From positions 1 to 64,000 of the forward strand of contig CAZYVT010000009.1 in assembly GCA_964651335.1 (NCBI GenBank): a stretch of 64,000 nt of DNA, given 5' to 3'. A program made the position numbers and the translations under genes. The notes beneath the pieces are model-generated. The model had not been told where the DNA came from and made no database searches. It was given only the letters and a program-made list of their open reading frames with translations. How positions within the stretch are numbered: position 1 is the first letter of the stretch; each line of letters opens with the position of its first letter. Below are positions 40,864 to 50,593 of this stretch, one piece after another. The DNA comes from 2-02-FULL-66-14 sp964651335 (GTDB taxonomy: Bacteria; Pseudomonadota; Gammaproteobacteria; Burkholderiales; SG8-39).

Positions 40864-42449
40864 CCCTGCAGCAGATTCAGCGCCCACTCGCGCAATTTCC
40901 CTTTCTGGATCTTGGTCGCATTGGCGCCGGGCGTGACGGGAAAGGATTCGATCGCAAAGACGCGCCGGGGCACCTTGTATCTGGCGAGCCTGGAGGCCAC
41001 GTGGCGCAGAACCGCCGGTTCGTCCAGGCCGCTGCCCGGCTGCAGAATGACAAACGCCACCGGCCTCAGTCCCTCGGCGCTCGGTACGCCGACCACCTGG
41101 CAGGCGCTGATCCACGGCAGCTCCTGCACCACCGATTCGATCTCCGCCGGGGATGCGAGAAAGCCGCCCAGTCGCAGCGAATCGCCCAAGCGCGTGAGGA
41201 ACACGAACCGGCCGTCGTGCCGGGTGTAGCCCAGGTCGCCCGAGCGGTAGTACTCGTCCTCCGTCAGGGCGGCGAGGGTCGCGTCCGGGTCGCCGTGGTA
41301 GCCGACCATCCGGCTTGCAGGCGCGAAAAATTCCAGTTCTCCGGCCTCGCCGTGCGGCAGGATCCTCCCGCTCTCCGGGTCGCGCGCGCGCACCTGGGCC
41401 TGCGGGCACACCGGTCGTCCGCCCGCCAGCATGCGCTCTGAGACCGGCGCGTTTTCATCCTGGCGTGCGAACAGCGCCTGGATTTCACTCGTGCCGTACA
41501 GCCCCACCAGCTTCACGCCACGGGACTCTGCGCGCGCGACGAGATCGCCAAGCGCAGGATTGAATGCTGCGTAGCCGAAAAAGCGCACGCCGGGGAATGG
41601 CGCTGACGCATGGTCTTGCGCCAGAAGCTGGGAAAACGCTTCGTCGGTGGCGTTTGCATGTGTGACACGGTGCGTGACGATGTCCCGGGCGGCATCGGCC
41701 GCATCCCACGACGGGCGCATGACGAGCGGCCGTCCGGCTGCCAACGCCGCCATCGCGCTGCAAAAACCGAATACTCCGCAAAGCGGCGGCGCAAGCAGCA
41801 GCGCGGTGCCCGGGCCGATCCCGAAGCCGCGCGCGACGTCGAACGCATGCGAGATCACCGTGCGCTGGTCATGCAGCACGAACTTGGGTGCCTTGGTGGT
41901 GCCGGAGGTCGTGAAGATGATGCATCCGGCATCGGGCGCGGATCGGTCCTCGGCGAGCGGATCGCCGCCGGCAAGCGCAGAATAGGCGAGCACGCGCCGG
42001 CCGTGAACGGTCCGCGGCGTCTCTTCGCCCGTTTCGGCATATGCGACTACCGATGCAAGGCGCTCCAGCGCGCGTGGATCGCACGCCGCGAGGATCGCCG
42101 CGAAATCGATGCCGCGGAATTCCGGCCAGAAGACAAGCGTTTGCGCGCCCGACCGGCCGACGATGTCCGCCACCTCGTGGCTGCGAAAGCGCGTGTTCAC
42201 TGACACCGCAATTGCGCCGATCCGGGCGCAAGCGAAAAATGTGGCAAGCCATGCCGTACCGTTCGGCAGCCATAGCGCAACGCGCTGACCTGGCTTGATC
42301 CCGAGCCGAATCAGGCCGTTGGCGACACGCCGGCTCTGGTCGTCAAGACTCTGGAAGGAAACCGGACGGCCGCGCTCGACGAGCGCCTGCCCGCCGCGTG
42401 ACGCGCGCGCCGCAGCAAGTGCCGGAAGCGTTTCAGGAATCGCTGTCAA
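40860..42449 (-). CDS. AMP-dependent acyl-CoA synthetase/ligase
   Basis: This 529-residue enzyme of the ANL superfamily activates a carboxylic acid to its acyl-CoA through an acyl-adenylate. The ATP-binding motif IFTTSGTTKAPK lies near residue 177, GLYGTSEIQALFA near 318 is the A5 motif, YYRSGDLGYTRHDG is the hinge region, and the catalytic lysine is in ATKIQKGKLREW near the C-terminus. The substrate (aromatic or short-chain acid) cannot be decided. It is convergent with ilvD. Its divergent upstream gap (42450-42702) carries A/T-tracts and the HU-family promoter. Confidence 0.9.
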   Translation of the reverse strand: MTAIPETLPALAAARASRGGQALVERGRPVSFQSLDDQSRRVANGLIRLGIKPGQRVALWLPNGTAWLATFFACARIGAIAVSVNTRFRSHEVADIVGRSGAQTLVFWPEFRGIDFAAILAACDPRALERLASVVAYAETGEETPRTVHGRRVLAYSALAGGDPLAEDRSAPDAGCIIFTTSGTTKAPKFVLHDQRTVISHAFDVARGFGIGPGTALLLAPPLCGVFGFCSAMAALAAGRPLVMRPSWDAADAARDIVTHRVTHANATDEAFSQLLAQDHASAPFPGVRFFGYAAFNPALGDLVARAESRGVKLVGLYGTSEIQALFARQDENAPVSERMLAGGRPVCPQAQVRARDPESGRILPHGEAGELEFFAPASRMVGYHGDPDATLAALTEDEYYRSGDLGYTRHDGRFVFLTRLGDSLRLGGFLASPAEIESVVQELPWISACQVVGVPSAEGLRPVAFVILQPGSGLDEPAVLRHVASRLARYKVPRRVFAIESFPVTPGANATKIQKGKLREWALNLLQG

Positions 42450-42583
42450 GCACCAAGCAGGCTAACCGCATGCAAAAAATCGCGCAACAACGCGACGCAA
42501 AATGTTTTTTTCGTGCGCTTGCGCACTTTCGCGCGGCGCGCCGAACTTTGCTGTTCGCGTGCAAAAAAATTCACGGAAACCGA

Positions 42584-42612
42584 TTGTATTCGCGCAACGA
42601 TGTGGATATCAT
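42584..42612 (+). promoter_or_regulatory. Sigma-70-type promoter of the HU-family gene
   Basis: TTGTAT (42584-42589) and TATCAT (42607-42612) are separated by exactly 17 bases, about 90 bases before the HU-family start codon. The preceding 100 bases hold several A and T tracts that could serve as an UP-like or curved region. Confidence 0.6.
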
Positions 42613-42702
42613 GCTCGCTCGTTTTCGCGGTGCGCTCGCGCCGCGGACGAAATCGCAAGGACGATTCCCGACGTCCTCGGTCGGGATGACAAGGGGAAAC
42701 GC

Positions 42703-42993
42703 ATGGCATCCGTTGTGACCAAGGCGGATCTTGTGGAGGCCGCGGCGAAAGCCGGCAACCTCAGCAAGACCGCGGCGGGCGAGGCCGTGAACGCGATATT
42801 CGACGTGATCGTCACCAGCGTGGCGAAAGGAAACCGTGTGACGGTAGTCGGCTTCGGAACGTTTCTGCAGCGCACGCGCAAGGCACGTTCGGGCCGAAAT
42901 CCGGCGAACGGCAAGGAAATGAGGATTTCGGCGAAGATCGTGCCAGCGTTTGCGGCCGGGCAGGGGTTCAAGGAGGCGGTCTCGGACCGGTAG
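42703..42993 (+). CDS. HU/IHF family DNA-binding protein
   Basis: This 96-residue nucleoid protein starts MASVVTKADLVEAAAKAGNL, has the conserved VGFGTFLQRTRKARSGRNPANG arm containing the DNA-intercalating proline, and ends in KIVPAFAAGQGFKEAV. The start at ATG 42703 follows AAGGGGAAAC. The slightly longer N-terminus and diverged sequence suggest a paralogue of the main HU. It is a single-gene unit, with its own promoter upstream and a strong terminator at 43018. Confidence 0.93.
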   Translation: MASVVTKADLVEAAAKAGNLSKTAAGEAVNAIFDVIVTSVAKGNRVTVVGFGTFLQRTRKARSGRNPANGKEMRISAKIVPAFAAGQGFKEAVSDR

Positions 42994-43017
42994 CGCGGCA
43001 ACGCTCGCGCCACAATC

Positions 43018-43051
43018 GGGCTGCGAAGCACGCTTCGCGGCCCTTTTTTTT
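43018..43051 (+). terminator. Strong terminator after the HU-family gene
   Basis: A 12-bp stem (GGGCTGCGAAGC with GCTTCGCGGCCC, one G-T pair) has a 2-base loop at most and is followed by eight T. Confidence 0.92.
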
Positions 43052-43192
43052 AGCTTCCGGACGCACGCCGCGCCATGCCCGGCGTGCGAGCTGAACCTTG
43101 ACGGGAATTAACGCATCTAACTACGTGTATTCCGAGGGCATTGCAAAGCACAATGGGACTTGGCAAAATCCGCCGGGAACCGGCCCCGTTCC

Positions 43193-43771
43193 ATGGAAAA
43201 CCTGCTCATCCTTTCATTAGACAGCCACGGCGTCCCGCACCGCTGGATCAGTTGGCAGCAGGCGTGCTTCTATTACGCCAAGAACCTCGTGGCGTGGACT
43301 CTCGGCGACGAGACCTTCACGTTCTACGGCGGAATCTCGCGCGCCACCGGGTTTCGCTCGAGCATCACCGCGCACTCGATCGTCGCGATCAAGGGCAAGG
43401 CGCACGCGGCGAAGGGCTTCAACCAGGTGCCGCCGCTCAACAATCGCGAGCTGTTCCGGCGCGACCGCCACACCTGCGGCTATTGCGGCGGCGAATATGG
43501 TTTTTTCCGCCTCACGCGCGATCACGTCACGCCGCTTTCGCGCGGCGGACGCGACACCTGGATGAACGTCGTGACCGCCTGCCGCCAGTGCAACGGGCAG
43601 AAGCGCAACCGCCTGCCGCAAGAGTCTGGCATGGAGCTCCTGTACGCGCCGTACGTGCCGAACAAGGCGGAGTTCCTGATTCTCACCAACCGGCGCATTC
43701 TCGCCGACCAGATGGGGTTCCTGAAGCAGCACGTGGCCTCGCACTCGCGCCTGGTCTTCGCCGCTGCCTGA
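43193..43771 (+). CDS. HNH endonuclease family protein
   Basis: This 192-residue protein has an HNH domain. Zinc ligands C95 and C98 (TCGYCGG), the catalytic D110-H111 (TRDHVTPLSRGG), N125 and a second zinc pair C130/C133 (ACRQCNGQK) are all present. It is the stand-alone bacterial type seen beside DNA-metabolism genes, not a colicin. ATG 43193 is preferred over 43160 because the family begins with MENLLILSLD-like sequence. The stop lies inside the start region of the DUF6352 gene (8-bp overlap), so the two are coupled. Confidence 0.9.
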   Translation: MENLLILSLDSHGVPHRWISWQQACFYYAKNLVAWTLGDETFTFYGGISRATGFRSSITAHSIVAIKGKAHAAKGFNQVPPLNNRELFRRDRHTCGYCGGEYGFFRLTRDHVTPLSRGGRDTWMNVVTACRQCNGQKRNRLPQESGMELLYAPYVPNKAEFLILTNRRILADQMGFLKQHVASHSRLVFAAA

Positions 43772-44777
43772 CTTCTGGCGTAGCAGCGGATTTCACCTCC
43801 TGGAGCGTGACGCGGAGGGGCGGCTGCGCATCACCGACGATTTCCTGCGCGCCTACCTGTTGCGGCCGGAAATCCGGCCGATCGAGGCTTCCTGCGCGGC
43901 CGAGCGGGCGCTGCATGGCGCGCTCATCGACGAACCGCGGCGCGCGGTGGCATGCGGCGGGGTCGATGCGATCGCCGATGAGGACGCGCGCGACAACTAC
44001 CGCGTCCTGCTGCGCTTCCGCCAGCGGCTGCTCGACGCGGGCACGATCGAGGCCTGCTATGCGGCGATATTCCGCGGCGAGGACGTGGACGTCCCTCCGC
44101 TGTTCCTGAACCAGCTGACGCACGTCATCCTGCGAAACGTCCTCGATGGCTGCGAAGATCCGCTGCGGCTGCGCGCCGCGGAGCTGTTTTACCGGGAACA
44201 GAAGGCTACCCTGCGAGAGGGCGACATTCTGCTGGCCGACCTGGAGACCGTGCAGGCGCACGCTTCGGGCCGGCCGTTCGGAAATCTGGGGCGGCTCATC
44301 GTCGAGGCGCAGGGGCCGCTGGCGAGGACCGATCTGGACGTGCTGGACACGGAGAATGCCGCGCTCTACTGGCAGAGCGAATCGCGGCACGACACGGTGA
44401 TCGGCTTCGCATTCGGGCGCGCCGCGCTGGAAGCGTTCTGCCGCGTCATCGAGGCGTGGATCGCGCATTTTGCCGGCATCGGAGTCGTGGTGAAGCCGAT
44501 GCAAAGGATCGCGGAGGAACGCTGGGCCTGGCACATCGGGCTCGATGCGGAGTCCACCGCGATCCTGAATGAGCTCTGGAACGGCAATGAAGTCGAACCC
44601 GGCCGGATGCGAAAGATCCTGGCGTTGTTCCGGATGGATTTCCGCGACCCGGGCGCGATGCGGCCGGAAATTGCGGGGCGCCCGGTGTACCTCGCACTCA
44701 GCGCGGACGATGACGGGAACGTGCGCATGAAACCGCAGAACCTGCTCGTCAATCTGCCTCTCACGGACCCGGTTTGA
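43764..44777 (+). CDS. DUF6352 family protein
   Basis: Family proteins begin MPDFW, and here the same peptide is encoded by CTG CCT GAC TTC TGG from 43764. No ATG, GTG or TTG exists in frame until 43860, so a CTG start is the best fit, giving 337 residues. Landmarks are GRLRITDDFLRAYLLRPEI, LNQLTHVILRNVLDGCEDP (helical core) and DTENAALYWQSESRHDTVI. Function is unknown. It overlaps the HNH gene upstream by 8 bp and the glycosylase start downstream (TTGA), which suggests these three are made together. Confidence 0.75.
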   Translation: MPDFWRSSGFHLLERDAEGRLRITDDFLRAYLLRPEIRPIEASCAAERALHGALIDEPRRAVACGGVDAIADEDARDNYRVLLRFRQRLLDAGTIEACYAAIFRGEDVDVPPLFLNQLTHVILRNVLDGCEDPLRLRAAELFYREQKATLREGDILLADLETVQAHASGRPFGNLGRLIVEAQGPLARTDLDVLDTENAALYWQSESRHDTVIGFAFGRAALEAFCRVIEAWIAHFAGIGVVVKPMQRIAEERWAWHIGLDAESTAILNELWNGNEVEPGRMRKILALFRMDFRDPGAMRPEIAGRPVYLALSADDDGNVRMKPQNLLVNLPLTDPV

Positions 44778-45391
44778 AGCCGCGTTACTGGGACAAGGCG
44801 AAGCGCGAGCTTGGTCGCAACGACCCGCTGCTGGGCGCGATCATCTTGCGGTATCCGCGTATCCATCTGGTCTCGCGCGGCGATTCGTTTCAGACCCTGG
44901 CACGCTCGATCGTAGGACAGCAGATCTCGGTCAAGGCGGCCCAGGCGGTATGGCAGCGGCTCGTGGCAGCGGTTCCGCAGATGGCACCGCAGGCGCTGCT
45001 CGCGCTCGATCGCGGAGCGCTGCGCGCCTGCGGGCTCTCCGAACGCAAGGTCGAGTACATCGCCGATCTCGCGCGGCGATTTGCCGACGGCACGATCCGC
45101 GCGAATCGATGGCCGGCGATGTCCGACGAAGAAGTGATCGCCGAGTTGGTACAGGTGCGCGGCATCGGCCGCTGGACCGCGGAGATGCTGCTGATTTTCA
45201 GCCTGTTGCGGCCCGACGTGCTACCGGTCGATGATCTCGGGCTGCAACGGGCGGTCAGCGTTTCCTACCGCGCCGGGCGCAGGGTGAGCGAAATGACGAT
45301 CCAGCGCATCGCGCGCGCATGGCAGCCCTGGCGTTCCGTCGCCACGTGGTATCTCTGGCGCTCGCTCGACCCGGTGCCGGTGGAGTATTGA
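44774..45391 (+). CDS. DNA-3-methyladenine glycosylase II (AlkA-like HhH-GPD)
   Basis: This 205-residue base-excision repair enzyme has a helix-hairpin-helix motif (LVQVRGIGRWTAEMLLIF, about residues 125-142) followed by the catalytic aspartate region LPVDDLGL (D153/D154). The core phrase SIVGQQISVKAA is typical of the family. It removes alkylated bases from DNA. The start is a TTG overlapping the DUF6352 stop. In many betaproteobacteria an alkA-like gene precedes accA, as here. Confidence 0.92.
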   Translation: MKPRYWDKAKRELGRNDPLLGAIILRYPRIHLVSRGDSFQTLARSIVGQQISVKAAQAVWQRLVAAVPQMAPQALLALDRGALRACGLSERKVEYIADLARRFADGTIRANRWPAMSDEEVIAELVQVRGIGRWTAEMLLIFSLLRPDVLPVDDLGLQRAVSVSYRAGRRVSEMTIQRIARAWQPWRSVATWYLWRSLDPVPVEY

Positions 45392-45415
45392 GCCGAGGGG
45401 TAGAATCGCGCGGCG

Positions 45416-46384
<969 letters not shown>

Positions 46385-47691
46385 CGCGGCGCTGGTGGGC
46401 GCGGTACGCGCCTGCCTTGGCGCGCACGCATTGCGCGGAAAGCGCATTGCGGTCGGGCTTTCGGGTGGAGTGGACTCGGTGGTGCTGCTGCACGTGATGC
46501 GCGCGCTTGCGCCCGGGTTCGGCTTCAGCGTCAGCGCAATTCACGTTCATCACGGCCTCAGCAGGAACGCGGATGCATGGCGCCGCTTTTGTGGCGCGCT
46601 GTGCCGGCGCTGGACGGTTCGGCTTGCAGTCCGGCGCGTCCGCGTGACGCGCGCGGGCAGAGGACTCGAGGCCGCGGCGCGCGAAGCGCGCTACGCTTGT
46701 TTCCGCAATTCAAGAGCAAATGCGATCGCACTCGGCCACCAACTCGACGACCAAGCGGAGACTGTGCTCATGAACCTGCTGCGCGGCGCGGGGTTGGCGG
46801 GTGCGAGCGGAATGCGAGCGTCGGCATCGCTCGGCGAAAAACTGCTCCTTCGTCCGCTGCTCGAAGTGCCGCGCGAAGCGATCGTGCGGTATGCGAAAGT
46901 GCGGCGCCTTGATTGGATCGAAGACGAGTCCAACCGGGACGTGGCGCTGACGCGCAATTACTTGCGCCATCGCGTCGCTCCGCTCCTTGCGGCTCGATAT
47001 CCGCGCTGGCGGGAAAGTCTTGCGCGGGCGGCGCGGCACTTCGCCCGGGCGGATGCCGACGCGAACCGGCTGCTGCGCGAATTTCTTTCGCAGCAGGGTC
47101 TGCGCGCGCCGAGCGAACGGAAACTGGCGGACATGCTGCGCCAGCTCTCCACGGCGAAGCGCGGCGCGCAGGTGCGAATCGCGCATGACGGAGCGGTGTT
47201 GCGTGTCTATCGCGACCGGGTCATGGTGAAGCGCGAGGAACCCGTGGTGCCGTTTGCACAGTTGCGCTGGTCAGGCGAGCGGCGTCTCGAGTTGCCGCAA
47301 CTGGGTGGAGAGCTTCTCTTTCGTAAGATGCGCCGCGGGGGAATCGACTTGTCGAAGTTGGGGGCAAGCGGGGTAACGGTACGCTTGCGCTCGGGCGGCG
47401 AGCGCCTGCAGCCGGATGCGCGCCGGCCGCGACGCACATTGAAGAATCTGCTTCAGGAAGCCGGAGTCCCTCCTTGGGAGCGCGCGCGCCTGCCGTTGCT
47501 CTTTTGCGGCATGAATCTCATCTGGGCGCCCGGACTCGGCGTGGACGCGCGCTACCGTGCCGCGCCGGGCGCGTACGGGATGGTACCTGAGTGGTGCCCT
47601 CGCGGCTGATCTACAGCAGCGCGGACGAGGGCTGCCGCATGCCAAGAATCGACCTGCGGTACATGAATGCGAGCCCTAGTAGTAGGTCAGT

Positions 47692-47886
47692 TTGCGGATG
47701 AGCATGCGCCGGTTCACGCGGCTGACCAATGCGTTTAGCAAGAAAGTCGAGAACCTGAATCACGCGGTCGCGCTGCACTTCATGTTCTACAACTTCGGGC
47801 GCATCCATCAATCGCTGCGTGTTACGCCGGCGATTGAAGCAGGCTTAACAGATCACGTTTGGGGCTGGAAGAAATCGCCGCATTAA
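47692..47886 (+). pseudogene. IS1-type transposase C-terminal fragment
   Basis: The 64-codon frame encodes RRFTRLTNAFSKKVENLNH, then FYNFGRIHQSLRVTPAIEAG, the end of an IS1-like DDE transposase with the final catalytic glutamate region. The N-terminal part and the inverted repeats are not recognisable, so it is a remnant. It lies exactly at the border where tilS would normally meet lysC. Confidence 0.75.
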
Positions 47887-47901
47887 CAGATACTGTCGAA
47901 G

Positions 47902-48807
47902 TCATTGCCGCTGAATCCCATACTTCGATATTCTCGCCTCAACGTCATCCGCTCTATGCCAATAGATGCGAATGTCTTGATGCGGAATCAGAACCCGCTC
48001 AAGTCGAGTTGAAGACACCTTGGACTCTAAATTATCTGCCTTATCATATTTTTCTCGATGTGAGAATGTAACGAACGCTTGCAATGATGGTGGGGCTTCC
48101 AAGGTTACAAGCGGCCTGTCAATAAGAAACCTGTACGTTAACGTTTCCATTCCGTGATCTGGCATACAAAGCGTGTAAGCCATCAGTAGTTCTATTGTTT
48201 CTTCTGGCTCCATATCGACGATTCCGAGGTCATAGCCGATGCTGTAACCGGTCATCCTCATGTCGATTTTTTGCATGTCCTCTGGTTTCTGCCCCTTTTT
48301 GATTCTTTTGTATTCGCATACCTCAACTACCGATTCGCCACGCGGATGAAACCATTCGTCAACCCCTCCACCGATCTTGACCTGGATTTTCTCTCCAGAG
48401 ATATTTTCTAGCCTCCTGTTGACAGTGCCGTGGAATACCACCGATCTTTCATCAGGGAAATGTTCAAGGCGAACCTGAAAAGACTGGGTTGCCATGACTT
48501 TCTGATCGTATAACCAACGCAATTCAGGTTTTAGTCTTTCTGGTAGCAGATGCCCAAGAGCAGCGCCTACCGCATCAGAAATAAGCCCTTCCTTAAGAGC
48601 CCAATCAACCGTGAGGCCAAGTATGGAAGCAACGATTGCAGCTATGCCGACATGAGTGATGAGATTCGCCCATACGATATCCCAGCCATAAACACGTCCA
48701 GAGGGCGCTTCAACCAACAAAATTAGGATTAACCCAATCAATCCAATAGCAAGCAAGGTTGTCGTAGTAGCTAGCTTGCGCCACTTGGCTCCAACATCAA
48801 TTGCCAT
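47902..48807 (-). CDS. Hypothetical two-helix membrane protein
   Basis: This 301-residue protein has two hydrophobic helices near the N-terminus (LLAIGLIGLILILLVEAP and WANLITHVGIAAIVASILGL), followed by a soluble domain of about 220 residues rich in strands (SFQVRLEHFPDERSVVFHGT, DEWFHPRGESVVEVCEY). GAAAGGGG precedes ATG 48807. I do not recognise the soluble domain. Base composition is clearly more AT-rich than the neighbours, and with the IS fragment beside it this looks like recently acquired DNA. A regulatory or defence role is possible but not supported. Confidence 0.75.
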   Translation of the reverse strand: MAIDVGAKWRKLATTTTLLAIGLIGLILILLVEAPSGRVYGWDIVWANLITHVGIAAIVASILGLTVDWALKEGLISDAVGAALGHLLPERLKPELRWLYDQKVMATQSFQVRLEHFPDERSVVFHGTVNRRLENISGEKIQVKIGGGVDEWFHPRGESVVEVCEYKRIKKGQKPEDMQKIDMRMTGYSIGYDLGIVDMEPEETIELLMAYTLCMPDHGMETLTYRFLIDRPLVTLEAPPSLQAFVTFSHREKYDKADNLESKVSSTRLERVLIPHQDIRIYWHRADDVEARISKYGIQRQ

Positions 48808-49005
48808 CCCAACCCCTTTCGAAGACGTCCTCGGCGGCCAGCTACCGAACCAAGGCTTATTCTCCACGGATGGCCTCCCATAGACCAAACAAGATTGGTT
48901 CTATGAGGTCAGCCTAGCCTTGAAAATCAGGCCGAAATTTTGGCTTGGTTTTAAAACTGACCCACTACCCAAGCCCTTGTTTTTACGCAAAAGAGAGCAT
49001 CGTCG

Positions 49006-49014
49006 TGTTATACT
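49006..49014 (+). promoter_or_regulatory. Extended -10 promoter of the ndk-der operon
   Basis: TGTTATACT forms an extended -10 element (TGnTATACT) 37 bases upstream of ndk, in the only AT-rich stretch before a long run of tightly packed genes. No strong -35 is seen, as is common for extended -10 promoters. Confidence 0.5.
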
Positions 49015-49050
49015 TTTTGATTGTTTGCCATCAGCTGTGGAGAAAACGGA

Positions 49051-49476
49051 ATGGCGGTGGAACGAACCCTGTCGATCATCAAGCCGGACGCGGTGAAGAA
49101 AAACGCGATCGGCCAGATTCTGGCGCGCTTCGAAGCCGCGGGCCTGAAGATCGTCGCGGTGCGCATGAAGCATCTGTCGCGCACCGAGGCGGAAGGATTT
49201 TATGCAGTGCATCGAGAACGGCCGTTCTTCAGGGACCTGGTGGAATTCATGATTTCCGGACCGGTGCTGGTGCAGGTGCTCGAGGGAGACAACGCGATCT
49301 CCCGCAATCGCGACGTGATGGGGGCGACGGATCCGAGGCAGGCAGCGAAGGGCACCATCCGCGCCGATTTTGCGGCGTCGATCGACGCCAACGCGGTGCA
49401 TGGTTCGGACGCCCTGGACACGGCGCGCTTTGAGATCGGCTACTTCTTCCCCTCGTCCGAGGTGTACTCGCGCTAG
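49051..49476 (+). CDS. ndk: Nucleoside diphosphate kinase
   Basis: This 141-residue enzyme exchanges phosphates between nucleoside tri- and diphosphates. The phosphorylated histidine is H117 in NAVHGSD, and ERTLSIIKPDAVKKN and NRDVMGATDP are family signatures. ATG 49051 is preferred over a frame extension to 49021, because homologues start MAVERTLSI. It begins the ndk-rlmN-pilW-rodZ-ispG-hisS-yfgM-bamB-der string. Confidence 0.97.
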   Translation: MAVERTLSIIKPDAVKKNAIGQILARFEAAGLKIVAVRMKHLSRTEAEGFYAVHRERPFFRDLVEFMISGPVLVQVLEGDNAISRNRDVMGATDPRQAAKGTIRADFAASIDANAVHGSDALDTARFEIGYFFPSSEVYSR

Positions 49477-49486
49477 AGTGAAGCCG

Positions 49487-50593
49487 ATGAAGGTCAACCT
49501 TCTCGATCTCGACCGCGCCTCGATGGAGCGCTGGTTCGCTTCCATTGGCGAGAAGGCGTTTCGCGCGCGGCAGGTGCTGCGCTGGATCCACCAGCGCGGC
49601 GCGGCTGATTTCGGCACGATGACCGATACCGCGAGGAGCCTGCGCGAACGCCTCTCCGACGCGGCCGAGATCCGCGTGCCGCTGGTGGTGGGAGACAGCA
49701 CGAGCGCCGATGGCACGCGCAAATGGCTCCTCAAGGTGGATCGCGCCAACGCGGTCGACTGCGTGTACATCCCGGAGACCGGCCGCGGCACGCTGTGCGC
49801 CTCCAGCCAGGCCGGCTGCGTGCTCGACTGCGCATTCTGCTCGACCGGGAGGCAGGGGTTCAACCGTAACCTGACGACTGCAGAAATCATCGGCCAATTG
49901 TGGATTGCTCACCGCGAACTCGGAAACAAGTCCGGCCGCGACCGGCCCGTCACGAACGTGGTGCTGATGGGAATGGGTGAGCCGTTGCTCAACCTTGATG
50001 CGCTGATTCCGGCACTGAAGCTGATGCTCGACGACGACGCCTACGGGCTTTCGCGCAGGCGCGTCACGGTGTCCACTTCGGGCGTGGTGCCCGGCATGGA
50101 CCGCCTGAGCGAAGAATGCCCGGTGGCGCTGGCCGTATCGCTGCACGCGGCCGACGACGCCCTGCGCGACCGGCTGGTGCCGATCAACCGCAGGTATCCG
50201 ATCCGCGAGCTGCTCGCGGCCTGCAATCGTTATCTCGAGCGAGCGCCGCGCGATTTCATAACGTTCGAATACGTGATGCTGGAAGGCGTGAACGACTCGG
50301 TCGCCCATGCGCGCGCCCTGCTCCCGATCGCCGAGCGCGTGCGCTGCAAGTTCAACCTGATCCCGTTCAATCCGTTTTCCGGCTCGGGATTCAAGCGCTC
50401 AAGCCCGGAGACAATCCGCCGGTTCGCCGAGGTGCTGCAGCGCGCGGGGCTTACCGTTACCACGCGCAGGACGCGTGGCGAGGCAATCGATGCCGCCTGC
50501 GGCCAGCTCGCCGGAGAGGTCTCCGACCGGACGCGGCGCGCCTCGGCCGTGGCGCGCCGCGGCGCCATCCCGATCCGGGCGCTCGACGCATGA
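49487..50593 (+). CDS. rlmN: 23S rRNA A2503 / tRNA A37 C2-methyltransferase
   Basis: This 368-residue radical SAM enzyme has the 4Fe-4S cluster cysteines C111, C115 and C118 (CVLDCAFCSTGRQGFNRNL). GMGEPLLN is the SAM-binding glycine motif, and the later cysteine in IDAACGQLAGE is the position of the methyl-carrying residue. ATG 49487 lies 10 bases after ndk, and the stop overlaps the pilW start (ATGA). Confidence 0.97.
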   Translation: MKVNLLDLDRASMERWFASIGEKAFRARQVLRWIHQRGAADFGTMTDTARSLRERLSDAAEIRVPLVVGDSTSADGTRKWLLKVDRANAVDCVYIPETGRGTLCASSQAGCVLDCAFCSTGRQGFNRNLTTAEIIGQLWIAHRELGNKSGRDRPVTNVVLMGMGEPLLNLDALIPALKLMLDDDAYGLSRRRVTVSTSGVVPGMDRLSEECPVALAVSLHAADDALRDRLVPINRRYPIRELLAACNRYLERAPRDFITFEYVMLEGVNDSVAHARALLPIAERVRCKFNLIPFNPFSGSGFKRSSPETIRRFAEVLQRAGLTVTTRRTRGEAIDAACGQLAGEVSDRTRRASAVARRGAIPIRALDA

